Assembly: GCF_034190915.1 (NCBI RefSeq)
Contig: NW_026947506.1
Coordinates: forward strand, 14,073,501 to 14,137,500
Length of the DNA stretch: 64,000 nt
From: Cavia porcellus
Lineage: Eukaryota > Chordata > Mammalia > Rodentia > Caviidae
Direction of reading: 5' to 3'
Shown: positions 22,557 to 34,774 of the stretch, in pieces
Numbering within the stretch: the first letter of the stretch is position 1
Layout: each line of letters begins with the position of its first letter
Program-made: the position numbers and the translations under genes
The notes under the pieces: generated by a model
What the model was told of the DNA's origin: nothing
The model's database searches: none
The model's input: only the letters and a program-made list of their open reading frames with translations

Positions 22557-23930
22557 TCAGTGATGGCTACCATAAGGTCTCATTTTCTTCAAAATGGCTA
22601 TTCATTCCATCACAAAGAATAAAATTAGTTCTTTCAAACACTTGAAAAATTATAGGCATCCATAAACCTATACATGTACATCTATCCTTTCTGTATTAGA
22701 CCAAGAAACAAAACAAAACAAACTCTACAAAGGAAAACATGACATAAAAGTGATAAATAAAGAACAATAGCAAAGAACCCAAAGCAATATCATTATAGGT
22801 TTTCCATACAAAGTTGTAGGACCTTAACAAAAGTTTTTATTTTGCAAAGTTATTTTGAAATTTGTTACACAGATTGGCAGATATAGACAAGAAAAATTGA
22901 TCTTTGCCTCTGAATGTTATCTGTTTTGTTCCAAGGACTAATAGAACTACTCATAGAGTCATCTAAGCCATCTTAAGTGTATATATTCAAAATTTTCTTT
23001 TTTCTTTCCCTTTCACTGTTTTCTTTTTTCTCTGAGTTATTTCCCCCTTTGAGCATTTTCTTACCATTTCACACTATTTACTGAAGATTTATTTATTTAG
23101 AGAACAAAAGCAAAGCAGAAAAAGAGTAGAAATAATAGTTTCCCAAACACACCCAAAGTAAAACAGTAAAAAACACTAACTAGTTGATGAATTAAATATT
23201 GTCATCATAGAAGTAGTTGTTCAAATAGTGAAATTAAAGCATAAAAATTAACAATCAATGGCTTTACAAGCTATTCTGTTTGACAAACAAACAAAAACTT
23301 AGCAGTATCGTTATCTATCTTGCACACTTAAATATGCATACATGGATACAGTTACATCCTTTAGAACACTTTTTCCTTTCATTATTACAGTATCTATTAT
23401 ATAGTTTTTATTAGTATTTTTATACTAGAGAGATAATACACTTACAAATGTGAGTTTGATTTATTTCACTTAGGAGGGTAGTCTCATGTTGCCTCCATTT
23501 ACCTATAAAAGTCTCAAATCATCCTTTTTATACTGGAGTAATATTCCATTGTATGAAAATAACACATTTTGTCTTCCATTTGGTGGTTGAAGGACATTTT
23601 GGTCTTTTCCATGATTTAGCTCGTACAAATTGCTATAAACATGGGTGCACATATATTTCTGTAACATAACATTTTCAGTTTTGCTGAGAAAATACCCATT
23701 AGGGGAATAGCAGGATTGAGTTGAACTTCCAATCCTGATTTTTCAGGCATATCGATACTATTGTCCACAGTGGCTGCACCAGCTGCATTCCCACCAACAG
23801 TGGAGACTTGTTCCTTTTCCCCCATAGTATCATCAACATTAGTTATCAGTTGATGTCTTGATGGCAGCCATTCTTTCTGCAGTGAGATGAAATCTCAATA
23901 ATGTTTTCATTTGCATTTCATTATTGCTGT
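22557..23930 (-). mobile_element. L1 3' end, minus strand (ORF2 C-terminus and 3'UTR)
   Basis: On the minus strand, 23930 to about 23440 encodes the end of L1 ORF2. It shows the TVGGNAAGAATV..(LL)GIFSAKLKMLCYRN.CAPMF pattern (minus frame 23825-23616), then the untranslated piece with CATACAATGGAATATTACTC and GAAATAAATCAAACTC. This is the same region as 62385-62755 on the plus strand. The 23440-22560 part reads as AT-rich 3'UTR. It is 5'-truncated, as most L1 copies are, with its 5' limit near 23930, right at the junction with the duplicated family segment. Frames are interrupted by substitutions and small indels. Confidence 0.82.
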
Positions 23931-23934
23931 TTGA

Positions 23935-24420
23935 TGCCAGTTCCATTGCTCTCCCTCAGAGATAAGAGTGATAAGAGAAACAAATCTCTAACTGGAAGAG
24001 TGAAGCACAAAGAAAAGACTGTAACCAAAAGGCTTCTGGGCCAGGGTCTCCTCCATGATGTTGACCTTGTTTCCCTGGGAAGCATTTATGGACTTTGATT
24101 CAGGCTTTTCAGATCTGCCCCTGTTTTCTTAAAGGATTCAGCGGGCACTTCCTGCCAAAGTGTTGCAAATGTATTGAGAAGGTTTCAGGGTCAGAATCCT
24201 AGCAAGCAATCAATCTTCTATTGTTAGAAAACACCCTGCATTCAGGCCAGGCCAGGACACCATGGAATAGAGAGTGGTCTGCAGTGTGAAAAGATAATAA
24301 TATGGGAATGAGGCAAGCTTCTCTGTAGAGATTTTCACACTGTGTCAAACACTTCATTTAAGTCAGGAAGATGAATATGTGCCCTTCCAAAAGAAACAGA
24401 ATTATTTCATAAAGAATATG
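23935..24420 (+). repeat. Duplicated family segment, copy B1
   Basis: Third copy. It begins at CATTGCTCTCCCTCAGAGATAAG (about 23945) and matches 4497-4990: CTTCTG..CCAGG.TCT, TTCAGATCTGCCCCTGTTTTCTTAA (24107 and 4662), AATCAATCTTCTA.TGTTAGA and GGAAGATGAAT. The upstream part present in A1 (with the CCAAT-type box) is missing here because the antisense L1 ends at the boundary, so the L1 or a later deletion removed it. Confidence 0.75.
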
Positions 24421-26400
24421 TTAAATATAGTAATATTCTGAGAAAAGATTAAAAATGAAAGAAAGCCATACATTTTACTCCCTTAAGTCAAAGTTCATAC
24501 TTCATTCAGAGTCATAAAACATCCTGAAATCTGAAGCTAAACATATAGCCAGACTTGAGCAGCAGACTATATGCTACAATGGAGCCCCATGCTTGATCCA
24601 CTTAGTCACTATCTAGTGATGCAACAGACACATAAGGACTTGAGACTGTAAGTTCTGTATTCCTAGAAGATTGTTCCTCACTCATTGAAATTCTCTGCTA
24701 TTCAACACAAATATTCCTGAAGGAAAAATAATGTGGGGTTATGTGATATTCTCTTTTACAATGGATAAGGTCAGAAATCATACAGGGTATTTGTAAAGCC
24801 CACTTACAAATGTGTGGTTGAGTCATGTTAGTGTGTCCTCAAAGACTAAATCTGGTCTACTTCATTTGAAGCTCCTGGTCTAAACTTTCCAATTCCTACT
24901 TCTTATATATTAGATACTCTTTTCCTTGGATTTACCATGTTTCTGCATTAGAAAAAAAATGTATGTCAATGCTTTCCCAGAAAAAAAAATTCCTGGTATT
25001 ACTGAATGTGTCAACATGACACAACATCATAACAGATTTCTCTGCATGTACATAAAATTTCATATGCTGACTCTTGTACCTAGCTATTATTTTTCTGGGT
25101 CATTTCATCACCTGCCTCATAAACATATGTTTCAGGTATCATTTAAACATTACCACTTCCACACAAATATAACTGAACATCTAAGGACACCTGGCTTACA
25201 TTATCACACTTTAACCTGTCATGTTCAATGTAAGAGAATTTCTCTGAGTAACTGATGGCAGAGAACTTTGTTCATAGTCACAGAGAGCTAGGAAGAAACA
25301 ATATTTCCTTTCAACTGAACACAAAACACACAGTGGTCAAAAAAATGATGAACTAGAAAAGGAAAAGTTGTTGCAGGTACGTTAAAGAAAGAAGAAAATA
25401 ACCACTTAAATGAATGGGTAGCACTGTGTACAGAAGTGCTTGAGATACATAAGAATTTCCTAGGCAAAGTCAAAACCAACACCATTGGTAGAGAAATCAG
25501 TTAGAAACAAAGGCATATGGGAATCCTGAGCATGGAGAGAAGCCATCATTAAATTCTGTGTGACTATAGACCATGAAGGGGCAGAAAGTCTCTGAGAAAT
25601 TCAATCCTTTTGTGCCTATAGGAGCCCTGTAAAAGTTCTCAACACCATTTAGTTGGATTGGAGATTACAGGTGGAATAAGGAGAATTTTAGTTAAATTCT
25701 TATAAATTTGAAATACTGTGCTGCTAATGAATGTTTGTTGAAACAAAATGTGTCTCATATATGTTTCCAAACAGATGCAAAAATGCGCTAAAGAGCCTAG
25801 AGTCAGTTGCAAACAGGTGGTCAATAATAACAAGTATTGGCTCTGTATGAGCTCACATTTTATTGATAATCAAGGTGCAGAAGCCAGATTGCAAAACCAT
25901 CAGTGTGTCAGGCTCTTCAATGCAGTTCAGATAGTATTAGTCCATATCATGAAGGCTCCCAGGATACCTGATTCTCTTCCTCTGTGAAAACCAGAGTGTA
26001 ATGATTTTCTACTGATGAAGAATCTTAAAAAATCTTCAAAATCAACCTTTTTTGTTTTTCTTAGGCTTCACTCTCTGTGAAGAATAATTGGTAGCATTAG
26101 GCTGGATATAAAACTTGGTCACATCTTAACAGACAAAGCTTAATTTTTCCTTGCAAAACATTCAGAACATGAATACAACAAGCAGGGTTGTATATAGGTC
26201 AAGTAGCATGTATCATATCACTGCACTTTCAAGAGAAACCATTCTCCTCAGTACTGTGCATTCCTATTAACTTTGATACAACACTCAAGCATTCATCCTA
26301 CATCTACTATGACCCTACCTCAGAATGCTTTCATAGGTTACAGAAATATGATGGATTTTTACTCTTAATTTTTCAGTGCCAAGACAGAAGAATATAGACA
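24421..26400. repeat. Paralogous block B (matches 4991-6690)
   Basis: Same order and orientation as block A (anchors are given there), with about 15-20% visible divergence and indels. The plus frame 24926-25255 (109 codons) falls in this block, but the A copy does not keep it open, so I do not call it a gene. Confidence 0.75.
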
Positions 26401-27283
26401 ATTATACTTCATAGTAGAGCTCAAAGTGAAGGTTTGAGTAGACTGTCAAAATAATGAAACCAAAGGATACAGAGAAAAGTCAAACCACAAAGGAATGATT
26501 CAAGTCATGGAATGCCAGCCTGAGAAAGGTTAAAAAGGGGCCAAAGAGGGCAGAATTACAGGCAAATGCTTCAGTAAAAAGAATATTGAGAGATATATTA
26601 AGGCATACATCTGAATACAATTTACACTATACTTTATGAAATATTATTCTAAAAAATATTTTATCCTACCAAAGGCTTAAGAAGGATGCAACAAAGAACA
26701 GAATTGATAAAATTGTAGTCTATTCATGTTCCATGAGAGTGCACCTCATAGTGTTTAAAGCTCTTTGGAGTCACTCATTAAAGAAGACCCTTTGATAATG
26801 TGTAAAGAACAGTTACCTGTGTATTCTGGCTCCTTCATTCAAGCATTCCTAGGAGAAATTCTCAGTAGTGATCTACTCTTACTCTATCACTTTATGGGTG
26901 ACCTGCATCTTTTCCCAGTTTTTCTCCTGAACACAAACCTTTGCTGTTTGCTGAGCATTAAACATTTTTCAAATGGGAAATCATGGGTGTAAAATTCCAT
27001 TTTTACACCACACAGAATTACCACAATTAGGTCAAATTCAGTGGCAAGTGCAAATAAACTAACCAAAGTGTAGCTTGCAGTTGAAACCATGTGTTGTTGT
27101 GTTTGTTGTGAGTCATCCTCTTGAAGGAATCAAGGATATCACACTGACTCACACTATTAACCAAAATGAAGATACATCCCTAAGCAGACTCATGATAAGA
27201 GAATTGACATTGTTAGTATTTAGAAAATTACAACAGTCTTAAATCACTGTTGCAGTATTTGCAGAAAAGAGGAATGTTTCAAA
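26401..27283. other. Spacer, nothing recognised
   Basis: AT-rich with short unsupported frames. The block-A counterpart is not obvious here, so this is either inserted sequence or too diverged. Confidence 0.4.
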
Positions 27284-27414
27284 AATAAATTACTTTGGGG
27301 CTGGGGATTTAGCTCAGCAGCATAAGCACCTGCCTTGCAAGCAGGCAATTGTGAGTTCAATCCCTGGTACCGATAAAAAGGAAAAAGGCAAAAATAAATA
27401 AATAAATTACTTTG
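27284..27414 (+). mobile_element. Young ID SINE with target-site duplication
   Basis: GGGGCTGGGGATTTAGCTCA at 27297, anticodon arm CCTGCCTTGCAAGCAGG with loop CTTGCAA (Ala UGC position), GAGTTCAATCCCTGGTACC, tail GATAAAAAGGAAAAAGGC. The direct repeat AAATAAATTACTTT flanks it (27284-27297 and 27401-27414). Close to the consensus of the other young copies, so a recent insertion. Confidence 0.95.
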
Positions 27415-27574
27415 ATACACAATAAGTTTCAAATGTACATAATCATATCTATAGCAGAAAGATTCCAAGGACAGCTTTCAGAAAGGCCCTATCATAAGCA
27501 ATAGAAATAAATTAAAATTTTCTTGATATGAAAGCTAACAGTTGATTTTTAATTTAGTTAAAATATCCCCATTC

Positions 27575-27715
27575 CATCAGATTTGGTGACCAATACCTGT
27601 TATAACACCATTCTGAGTGGCTGAGGCAAGCAGATTCTTAAGATCTGTACAAGTCTGGGCATCAGGGTGAAACCAAATCTCAACATGCAATAAAATCATA
27701 ATCATTTTGTAAAGG
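27575..27715 (+). mobile_element. Degraded 7SL-like SINE
   Basis: TTTGGTGACCAATACCTGTTATAACACC.., GAGTGGCTGAGGCAAGCAGATTC.., GTCTGGGCATCAGGGTGAAACC.., CTCAACATGCAATAAAA. The order fits an old 7SL-derived monomer. Confidence 0.55.
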
Positions 27716-28790
27716 CCTCATAAAACTCCAGAAGGATATCATGATTTCAGTAACCAATAGAATACACAGACACAAACATACACCTGGGATCTTTCTTGCC
27801 TTTTTATCAAACTGTTAAATCCTGTGTTCCAATCAGATCATAAGGTCAGAAACCTCAATAATGATTGCAATTGCAATAAATAAAAGCACTTCCTGCCTTG
27901 AGAGGACATAATGAGTACACACCAAGTCTAAACCATGTCTTCCAGCACAACAAAGCTCTGTGTGCCTTGACCTTCAATTTACAAGTCTTCACAAATGCCA
28001 AAACTCATTGCTTGTAATAAGCGAAAAAAACACTGATATTCTATCAAGGACACCAGAAATGCACAGAAAGAGTGTCCATAATTATTTGCTTACTTAGTCC
28101 ATGACATACTGACACATTCGACACAGCCAGAGAGTTAAAATAGAAGTTCCACTTCCTCTTCCAACCTGAGTAATGTAAGTAGCCAGATGAAGATGTTTTT
28201 CAACTTTCTCTCCTTCAATAAATCATATAATTCCTGGCAGGGGTAACCAATTAAATTTCAATGAATGGTTATTTCTCTACACCAGGGTCAAAATATTTAG
28301 ATGAAGGCTGTTACAAAAATAAATCTAAACAGGCAATTCAAAACTAAAGTACCAAGAGACACACAGGTACCTCTATATAATGTGAAAACTTCTATATGAA
28401 AATCTCCAGTAAATTCAAAAGAGCTTGCAATACTTCCCAAAATGAAAATACTTAAAACTCAACATTTGTTGAAAGTTTTCTATGCTGACTGTCATGGATG
28501 GAAAGCACTGATGACATGTCAGGTATTTCCATGATTATATCCTGCAAGCAATTCTTTTATATTTCTAATAAATGAATTATAAATTTTAGTACTATATCCT
28601 AATATTTGTCAGAAACTAAAGAAGGGCAGAAATAGCCTCTCTGCAGTAAGTAGTTGAATTAGACATATCATGTGGCCATGGTCATTTTAACTTTAACAGA
28701 TAACTTTTATTTCACTTGATTGAAAGATGATAAATAAAACTGCATAGATTTCAAAAGCACAATTAGATGTTTCAATATATGTCTGCATGG
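27716..28790. other. AT-rich spacer
   Basis: Nothing recognised beyond short A/T runs. Confidence 0.4.
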
Positions 28791-29500
28791 GCAGTGATTC
28801 ACATAATCTCTCTAGTGTGTATATCTTTCATGTAACACAATTAATTACTTTTGAAGATGTGAAAACTACCTATCATCTTATCAATTTCAACCCTATTTGT
28901 GGTGGGGTAACATTTAGCAGAGTCATCAGGGTATTTCTACATTTTGTTTGCACTGTATAGAGAAAAATCAACAGTTTTCTTTAACATCTCCCTATTGACA
29001 ATTCCAATATCAACTATCATTAAACTTCCTACTTTTATCACAATACTGCAGATGCTAAGTATGGATGTGCTCATGATATATTTTTTTCCGACAGAATATT
29101 CCACTTTATGATCTTCAGATTAGTTCAAGCTGCAATGAATGGCAGGCAAGGTATCCATTTTTGAGACTGTACACTATTCCAGTATATAATAAATGATCAT
29201 CTTCTTGGGCACTTAAACACTGTTATGGTGGAAAAGATTCTCTAAATGACATATTCTGTATATTTTCTTGCCAGTTGTCTTGTTCCCCGAAGATCATCAT
29301 GCAGATTCTCTTAAGGAGATCAACATTGAGGTTTAGAAGGTTACTAGGGCATACTCTTGAATGATTCATTCCATTCTTCTTTCTCCTTTGTTTTCTCTAT
29401 CTCTCTGTGTCTCTCTCTATTTAATGGGTGAATGAGAGTGACAAGAGTTCTTCATGATAAGCACATGTAATATTTCTTCCTTGCAGCAGGATGACCTCTG
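28791..29500 (-). repeat. Possible old L1 3'UTR remnant, minus strand
   Basis: Patterns such as AGAATATTCCACTTTATGATC and ACTATTCCAGTATATAATAAA followed by CTTGGGCACTTAAAC recall the antisense of ancient mammalian L1 tails (TATTCCATTGTATATAT..GGACACTTAGG). No frame survives. Weak. Confidence 0.3.
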
Positions 29501-29820
29501 AAACTGATCTATATTAAGTTTTTCCTTTTACATTCTGTCAGCTATTTTGTACTTCAATGAAAATCTCACTAACAGAGTTACTACAGGTGATTTATATTGT
29601 TTCCACAAAATGCTTATCAAAATTAGTTCTTCAGTGCAAATGGAATTACAGATATCTATCCTAGATTCTTAATTTATCCCAATATAGTTTTTTTCTATTT
29701 TATTTGCAAGTCATTTGGGGTAATGAGGTTCAACTCGGATTACTATAATGCTAGGCAAGTCCTCTCATTACCTTTCATGCCCTCAGTTCATCTTTTTGCA
29801 TGTAATCCTATTGATATTAA

Positions 29821-29946
29821 AAAGATGACACTTTTTTGGGGTCTTTTTCATTTTTATCGGTACCAAGAATCGAACTCACGACCACCTCCTTGCAAGGTAG
29901 GTGCTTATGGCACTGAGCTAAACCTCCAGCCCCAAAGATGACACTT
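29821..29946 (-). mobile_element. ID SINE, minus strand, with target-site duplication
   Basis: Minus-strand reading GGGGCTGGAGGTTTAGCTCA, TGCCTACCTTGCAAGGAGG, GAGTTCGATTCTTGGTACC, GATAAAAATGAAAAAGAC. The direct repeat AAAGATGACACTT flanks it at 29821-29833 and 29934-29946. The anticodon stem has two changes from the young consensus. Confidence 0.94.
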
Positions 29947-31299
29947 TCTAAATTGAGGCACTTGCTGACAAATGTGGATGTATTATTATATTTCTTTTCC
30001 TTAGTACAAGTGTTCAGACTCAGGAAATGATAAAGAAAATCATTTGTTTTTGCTCAGAGAATTATGGCAGCCAACCTCACTGGGACACTTAATCATTTCA
30101 CACTGGCATCTGCCTCACATACTTTAAAAGAAACTATTCACAGTGCAGATTTAGGGCAGTCATGCTCACCAAAATTTAATCTTGTTTATATTCATGACTT
30201 CTAACAGTTCAGAAAATGCAGCCTTTTTGAATCTGTCATCTGCAGGAAACTATATTTCTTTTTCTCATTTTACATATTCTTTTCACTCATTTTACATATC
30301 ATAACAGATTATGTGCTCATTTTTTTTCATTATAACTAAAAAAGAAATAAAAGACCAAAAAGTAAATGTCACATCTTATCAATGATTATTCTTGAAAATG
30401 GAACATAGTTTTCCATTTTCCTCTGAATGAACTGATTCATGCGTTTGTATTAAAACCAAACTTGTCGATAAGTATATGGAAAATATTTTTATATCAAAAT
30501 ACATTGCCTCTAAGTAGATTCTAATCAGAAAACTACACATCAACAACTGTTGATGAAGATATGAAGAAAACTCCCAAGTGGTTATTGAGGGTGTCAAATG
30601 GGCAGTCATGTTGGAACACAACCTGATAGTTTCTGAAATTATGAGAGTTACCCATACTTTCTCAGTCCTTTTCTTAGTTTTTCCAAATGAAATTATTGGC
30701 ACTAACTAGACAGTAAAGAAGATTTATTTTGACTTACTGATTTGGGCAAAGGAGGGAAATTTACATCTATCTGATAATGGTCTTCTACCACAGAGAACTA
30801 AAGTCCTACAGCATCACCAAGGCAGTCTTAAAAATTCAGGCATGTCCTCCTCTCAGATTCTATCTCCCTCTCTCCAGTACTCTTTTCTAATATTGAATAA
30901 TGACACCAAATGTAAAATCTTTTTACTTTAATTTGGGCCCCTATTGCAAGTGTTACCAGAGACAGTGCTGAATTACTTTTTTACAGAACTGCCTTAAAGA
31001 AACAGAAGTTTCCACTGTACACAGCATATTAGCAATGCATAGGACTTGAGTAGGAAGAGTTTCTTTAGAATATAAAGAAAATGTTCTAAATGGACTAGGA
31101 TGTTCAATATGTTTATTTTACGTGAAAGAATAAAATGGTAAGTGAGTATATTTTAGCAAAACTGGGAGAAAAGTCAACACCCTGCTGATGATAAATTCTC
31201 AAATGATTTAGAGAGATATTTTGAGTTCAGTTAACAATAAAGAATGAAAGGGAAGCAGCAGAGATGAGGGACAGCTTTGAGAGAAAGAAAAATAATTTA
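29947..31299. other. Spacer with one unclassified repeat-like stretch
   Basis: A 107-codon minus frame (30702-30379) has no recognised domain. At 30718-30910 a segment beginning GAAGATTTATTTTGACTTACTG resembles the unclassified repeat at 20640. Otherwise AT-rich sequence. Confidence 0.4.
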
Positions 31300-31508
31300 A
31301 AAACTAACCCTTTAGTATACTGACTTAGAAAGTTAAGTCAATATAATGAAGCTATATTATACTCAACTAACATGGAAACTGTAAATATGTCTCAAGCCTT
31401 TTTAATCCAGTGTCAGCACACACAAAATATACAGAGAAAGCCAAGTATTTATTAAACAGTAGTTTGCAGGGGAAATGGAAAAAATGAATGCTTAAAACTG
31501 GAGGTATA

Positions 31509-31612
31509 GGGGCTGGGGATTTAGCTCAGTGGCAAAAGCGCCTGACTTGCAAGCAGGCAGCCATGAGTTCGATCCCCGGTACCAATAAAAAGAGAAAAAA
31601 AAAAAAAAAAAC
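31509..31612 (+). mobile_element. Young ID SINE, absent from the paralogous site
   Basis: GGGGCTGGGGATTTAGCTCA, CCTGACTTGCAAGCAGG, GAGTTCGATCCCCGGTACC, AATAAAAAGAG then an A-run. It splits a stretch that is continuous in copy A (CCTAAACCTGG..ATAGAGAAAAACTATAAAG, about 8247-8277; here AAAACTGGAGGTATA before and CCTGGTGGCATAAAATAGAG after). The empty site shows it inserted after the duplication. Confidence 0.93.
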
Positions 31613-32966
31613 CTGGTGGCATAAAATAGAGAAAAACCAAACAGAAGTAATTAAATTTCATTATGGGTTCATGAAACTTGTCAAATTAGAAAAGGTATAG
31701 TGTTGACTGTGATATGAAAAAGAAACTAGAGTCCACTGGTCGTGGTACTGTGGATAGTGCATAGCAACATTTTAAACAATACACTCTATGCACCAGCAAA
31801 GAAGCTCCTGAGAATTCATGGCATGTTCTTAAATCTTGTTTCCAGAGAAACAAGTAGGAGCACATTTTTGTGGCACCTATAACAGTGATAGCAGTGGGAA
31901 AGCCTGCACTCCCATAATTGCAAAGGCAAGTAAAATGCTATGGAGACAAACAGTGGAGTCCCTGTCAGGAATAACACCTACATGCAGCAGTGCAAAGAAT
32001 TCTAGAAAATAATATTGAAAGAATTAAAATACAGGATGAACAAGTACAAAATTCTCATTTAAGCACTAAGATAGCCCTATATGAGGTTGGAGTGTAGCTC
32101 AGAGGTAGAGCATATGCTGAGTGCTTACTCATATCTACAGTCTACAGCCAGCAAACAAATGTACCTGAAGCCATGGCATATAATCTAATCATGCTGATAA
32201 GTGGTACAATTTAGAAAGAAAATGCTTCTGTCACAGGATCCTCAAGCACAAAACTGCTGACATTTAGGTCAAGATTTCCTTCTAAAAAGCTCTGTCCCAT
32301 TTGTTGTGTGACTGCACAACATCTTTGACCTCCACTCCCAAGATCCCTTGCCATGCCATTTATAGGTTTTCTCATGTGGAGAATGAGCATTGATGGAAAT
32401 GACTGACAGCAGATGAGTGGACACAGCTCCTGAATGACTATGTACAAGAATGGACACAGACTCCAAGAGTTGCCAAAATTATCCTCTGCATGTTAAACAC
32501 AGGCTCAATGAGTCTGTCCAAATTGCTCTCTTTTTGTCCTTGCACATCCTCTCCTTGTCCTTACCAGCAATGATACTTTTAGATTCATTAGTTTGAAAAG
32601 CTAGAACAACCTTCACTGTTTCATGCTATATAATGACACCCACAGGAAGCTACAGACAGACTAAAATGTGCCTTGAACCAAAGCTGGGGCTGATTCTCAG
32701 TTGTGCCAAAGGTTATTCCCATGGCAACCTGTAGTATACCCACATAGAATGGGGAGGCCTAGAGAACTCATGAGAATTTTAGGGATTACAGTCTCTTTTG
32801 ACTTATGGAAAATGTGGGTTTCTGGTCATCTCTTTTCCAGGGATATATATGTCACTGTCAAGGGGAAAGAGCTTTGGAAGTCAAAGAATAGGACAGCTAT
32901 GCCTTCAGCCCATCAGTGTTATAAAGTGGGCTTACATGAGCAGTTAAACTGGCATGGCAAGGCAGT

Positions 32967-33188
32967 TTACTCAAAGTTGAAATGGTTGGAAAGGTTTCCA
33001 AGACCAGCATGAATTAGGAATACAAATGGGAATGCTTTATCTTCAGCCAGGTGCAAGGTTGGTTGTTTGTGTTCAAACTGCTCATGATCATGTCTGATCA
33101 TTGAAAATCTCTGCCCTATCCCCTTGTTGCAATCATGCAAGCCATACAGTGTGAACAGAGTGGGGCATCTCATAAGGATCATCATCAT
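32967..33188 (-). CDS. Small paired ORF, unknown, 73 codons (copy B)
   Basis: Partner of 9882-9661 with the same length, start and stop. About 18 of 73 residues differ, spread evenly rather than at typical tolerant positions. No promoter, splice or family evidence. Listed so that the pair can be tested; most likely both are chance open stretches inside duplicated non-coding DNA. Confidence 0.2.
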   Translation of the reverse strand: MMMILMRCPTLFTLYGLHDCNKGIGQRFSMIRHDHEQFEHKQPTLHLAEDKAFPFVFLIHAGLGNLSNHFNFE

Positions 33189-33604
33189 GGAAGCAACTCA
33201 AAGCAAAAACCCAGCCCAAAATTTATAGTATTCATTTTCCAAGACTACTCATTTATTCTCCTGATTCAGGTGTTTTTGGAGAAACTGATTAATACCACAC
33301 TTAAAACAAGAATCTATACCATGAGTATCATCTTCAATAGAGACTTTAAGAGGGTATTTGTTTACCTTGTTTTGATCTGTTTTTTCCCTAAAATAAAGAA
33401 AGTATATATATACATGTAGAGATTCACACACAGGAAGCATTTCTAAATTATTAATGGGAACAGATTATATAATACACGATGTCATGAACAGATACTCTGA
33501 AGAAAAAGAGACACTAAGAAACCCAATGTAGCACTATGATATAATGTATCATGATATAAAATCTAGCAAAACTATTATTCACTCTTCAGAGTAATACTAG
33601 TCTA

Positions 33605-34190
33605 GTCTCTTGTGTTCAATTTCAGCATACATAAAGATAAAGACTGCTACTTCGAAGAGAATGACAGACATTATGGTATTCATTATTGACTCCCCCAAAA
33701 TCAGATTTTGGAGACCTAAAAAGCCTTCATCATCCTGTAATGATTTGATTAGTTCTATAATGTTCAGTATATATCCAATGTGTGTCAAGATGGGGACAAC
33801 TATTTGAAAGAAAACTAGAAAAAATAAGACAGACAGTGAAGATCTCCACTGGACTTGCTTAGAAATCTGTGTTTTTGAAAATTGTTTCCTTGTGAACTGT
33901 TTTGTTCTGTTTTGACATGTTTAATCTTACCGTCTTTAAGATAAAAACACAAGTGTGAAGGACTGATCACCATATTACTAAGTTTTAGTTGGATTATTGA
34001 GCAGAACTGTTTGCAGTGTCATTGTTTGAATATCACTTTGTATGCTTTAATTTTGTAACTTGAACTATTTCTAAGATGACAATATGTAACTTATCAACTA
34101 GTGATTTCTTACTGTTTATTTTTCTGAAATTCTGTATTATTTCTATCCTTTTTTCTGTTTTTTTTCTCTTCAAATTAAAAAGCAGCTGTT
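33605..34190 (+). repeat. L1 3'UTR-like repeat, copy in block B
   Basis: GACAGACATTATGG (33662), the block ACCATATTACTAAGTTTTAGTTGGAT (33969; also 1808 and 22322), ACAATATGTAACTTATCAACTAGTGATTTC (34079; also 22434) and a T-rich end CTCTTCAAATTAAAAAG. Block A lacks it at the corresponding place (10061-11440), so the insertion is specific to block B or was lost from A. Confidence 0.55.
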
Positions 34191-34723
34191 TGTATTTAAA
34201 AACATTAACAATTAGGCTAAGAACTATAGCTCTTACTACAGAGATCATGCCCTGGCTCCTTTCCACTCCTACACGTATCACACATATATGTCCATGTAAA
34301 TGTCCCCAATTCAAGATGTCTCTCAATGTCAGGTTAATAAGTAGCCACATCTGGAAATTGTCTCTGGCAGGTACAATTTCCTCTTCACGTGCCAAGATTT
34401 TAATACCTAATACCTTTTCCTCTGCATTCTAACTGTGGCAGAACTTACTTAAACTGTCCAAATGTGAGTGGACCTACCATCTAAATAAATTTTTAAATTT
34501 CTTTGGCATTGCTCAATGTTTAACTCAGGAGTTCCCTGGGTGTTTGGCAGGTGCTCCTCAACTGGGACACAACAACACATTGTTTTGAATTCTCAGGATG
34601 TTTCTTAATACCTAGTATGTATTTATAAATGTAGTGGGGAGTGGAAGTTTAGATTACTACAAATGTTGAAAAGCAAAAGTTTGAGGGGGAGGATTGTGGG
34701 TATGAGAACCTGTGTCATAGATA

Positions 34724-34774
34724 CTTATAACCTTCAGATCCTTATAACCTTCAGATCCTTATAACCTTCAGATC
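34724..34774. repeat. Three tandem 17-base units
   Basis: CTTATAACCTTCAGATC occurs three times without interruption (34724-34740, 34741-34757, 34758-34774). The paralogous site near 12029 has a single diverged unit (CTAATAACCTTCATATC), so the triplication arose after the duplication. Confidence 0.95.

Larger units (their letters stand above)
31300..33360. repeat. Paralogous block B (matches 8090-10060)
   Basis: Collinear partner of 8090-10060 with the same small old SINE (32083-32140). It carries a young ID insertion at 31509 that the other copy lacks. Among the best-preserved parts of the duplication; 33163-33188 is identical to 9857-9882. Confidence 0.85.

Noticed and set aside
24926..25255. 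109-codon plus frame in block B
   Set aside because: Not kept open in the paralogous block A; no domain.
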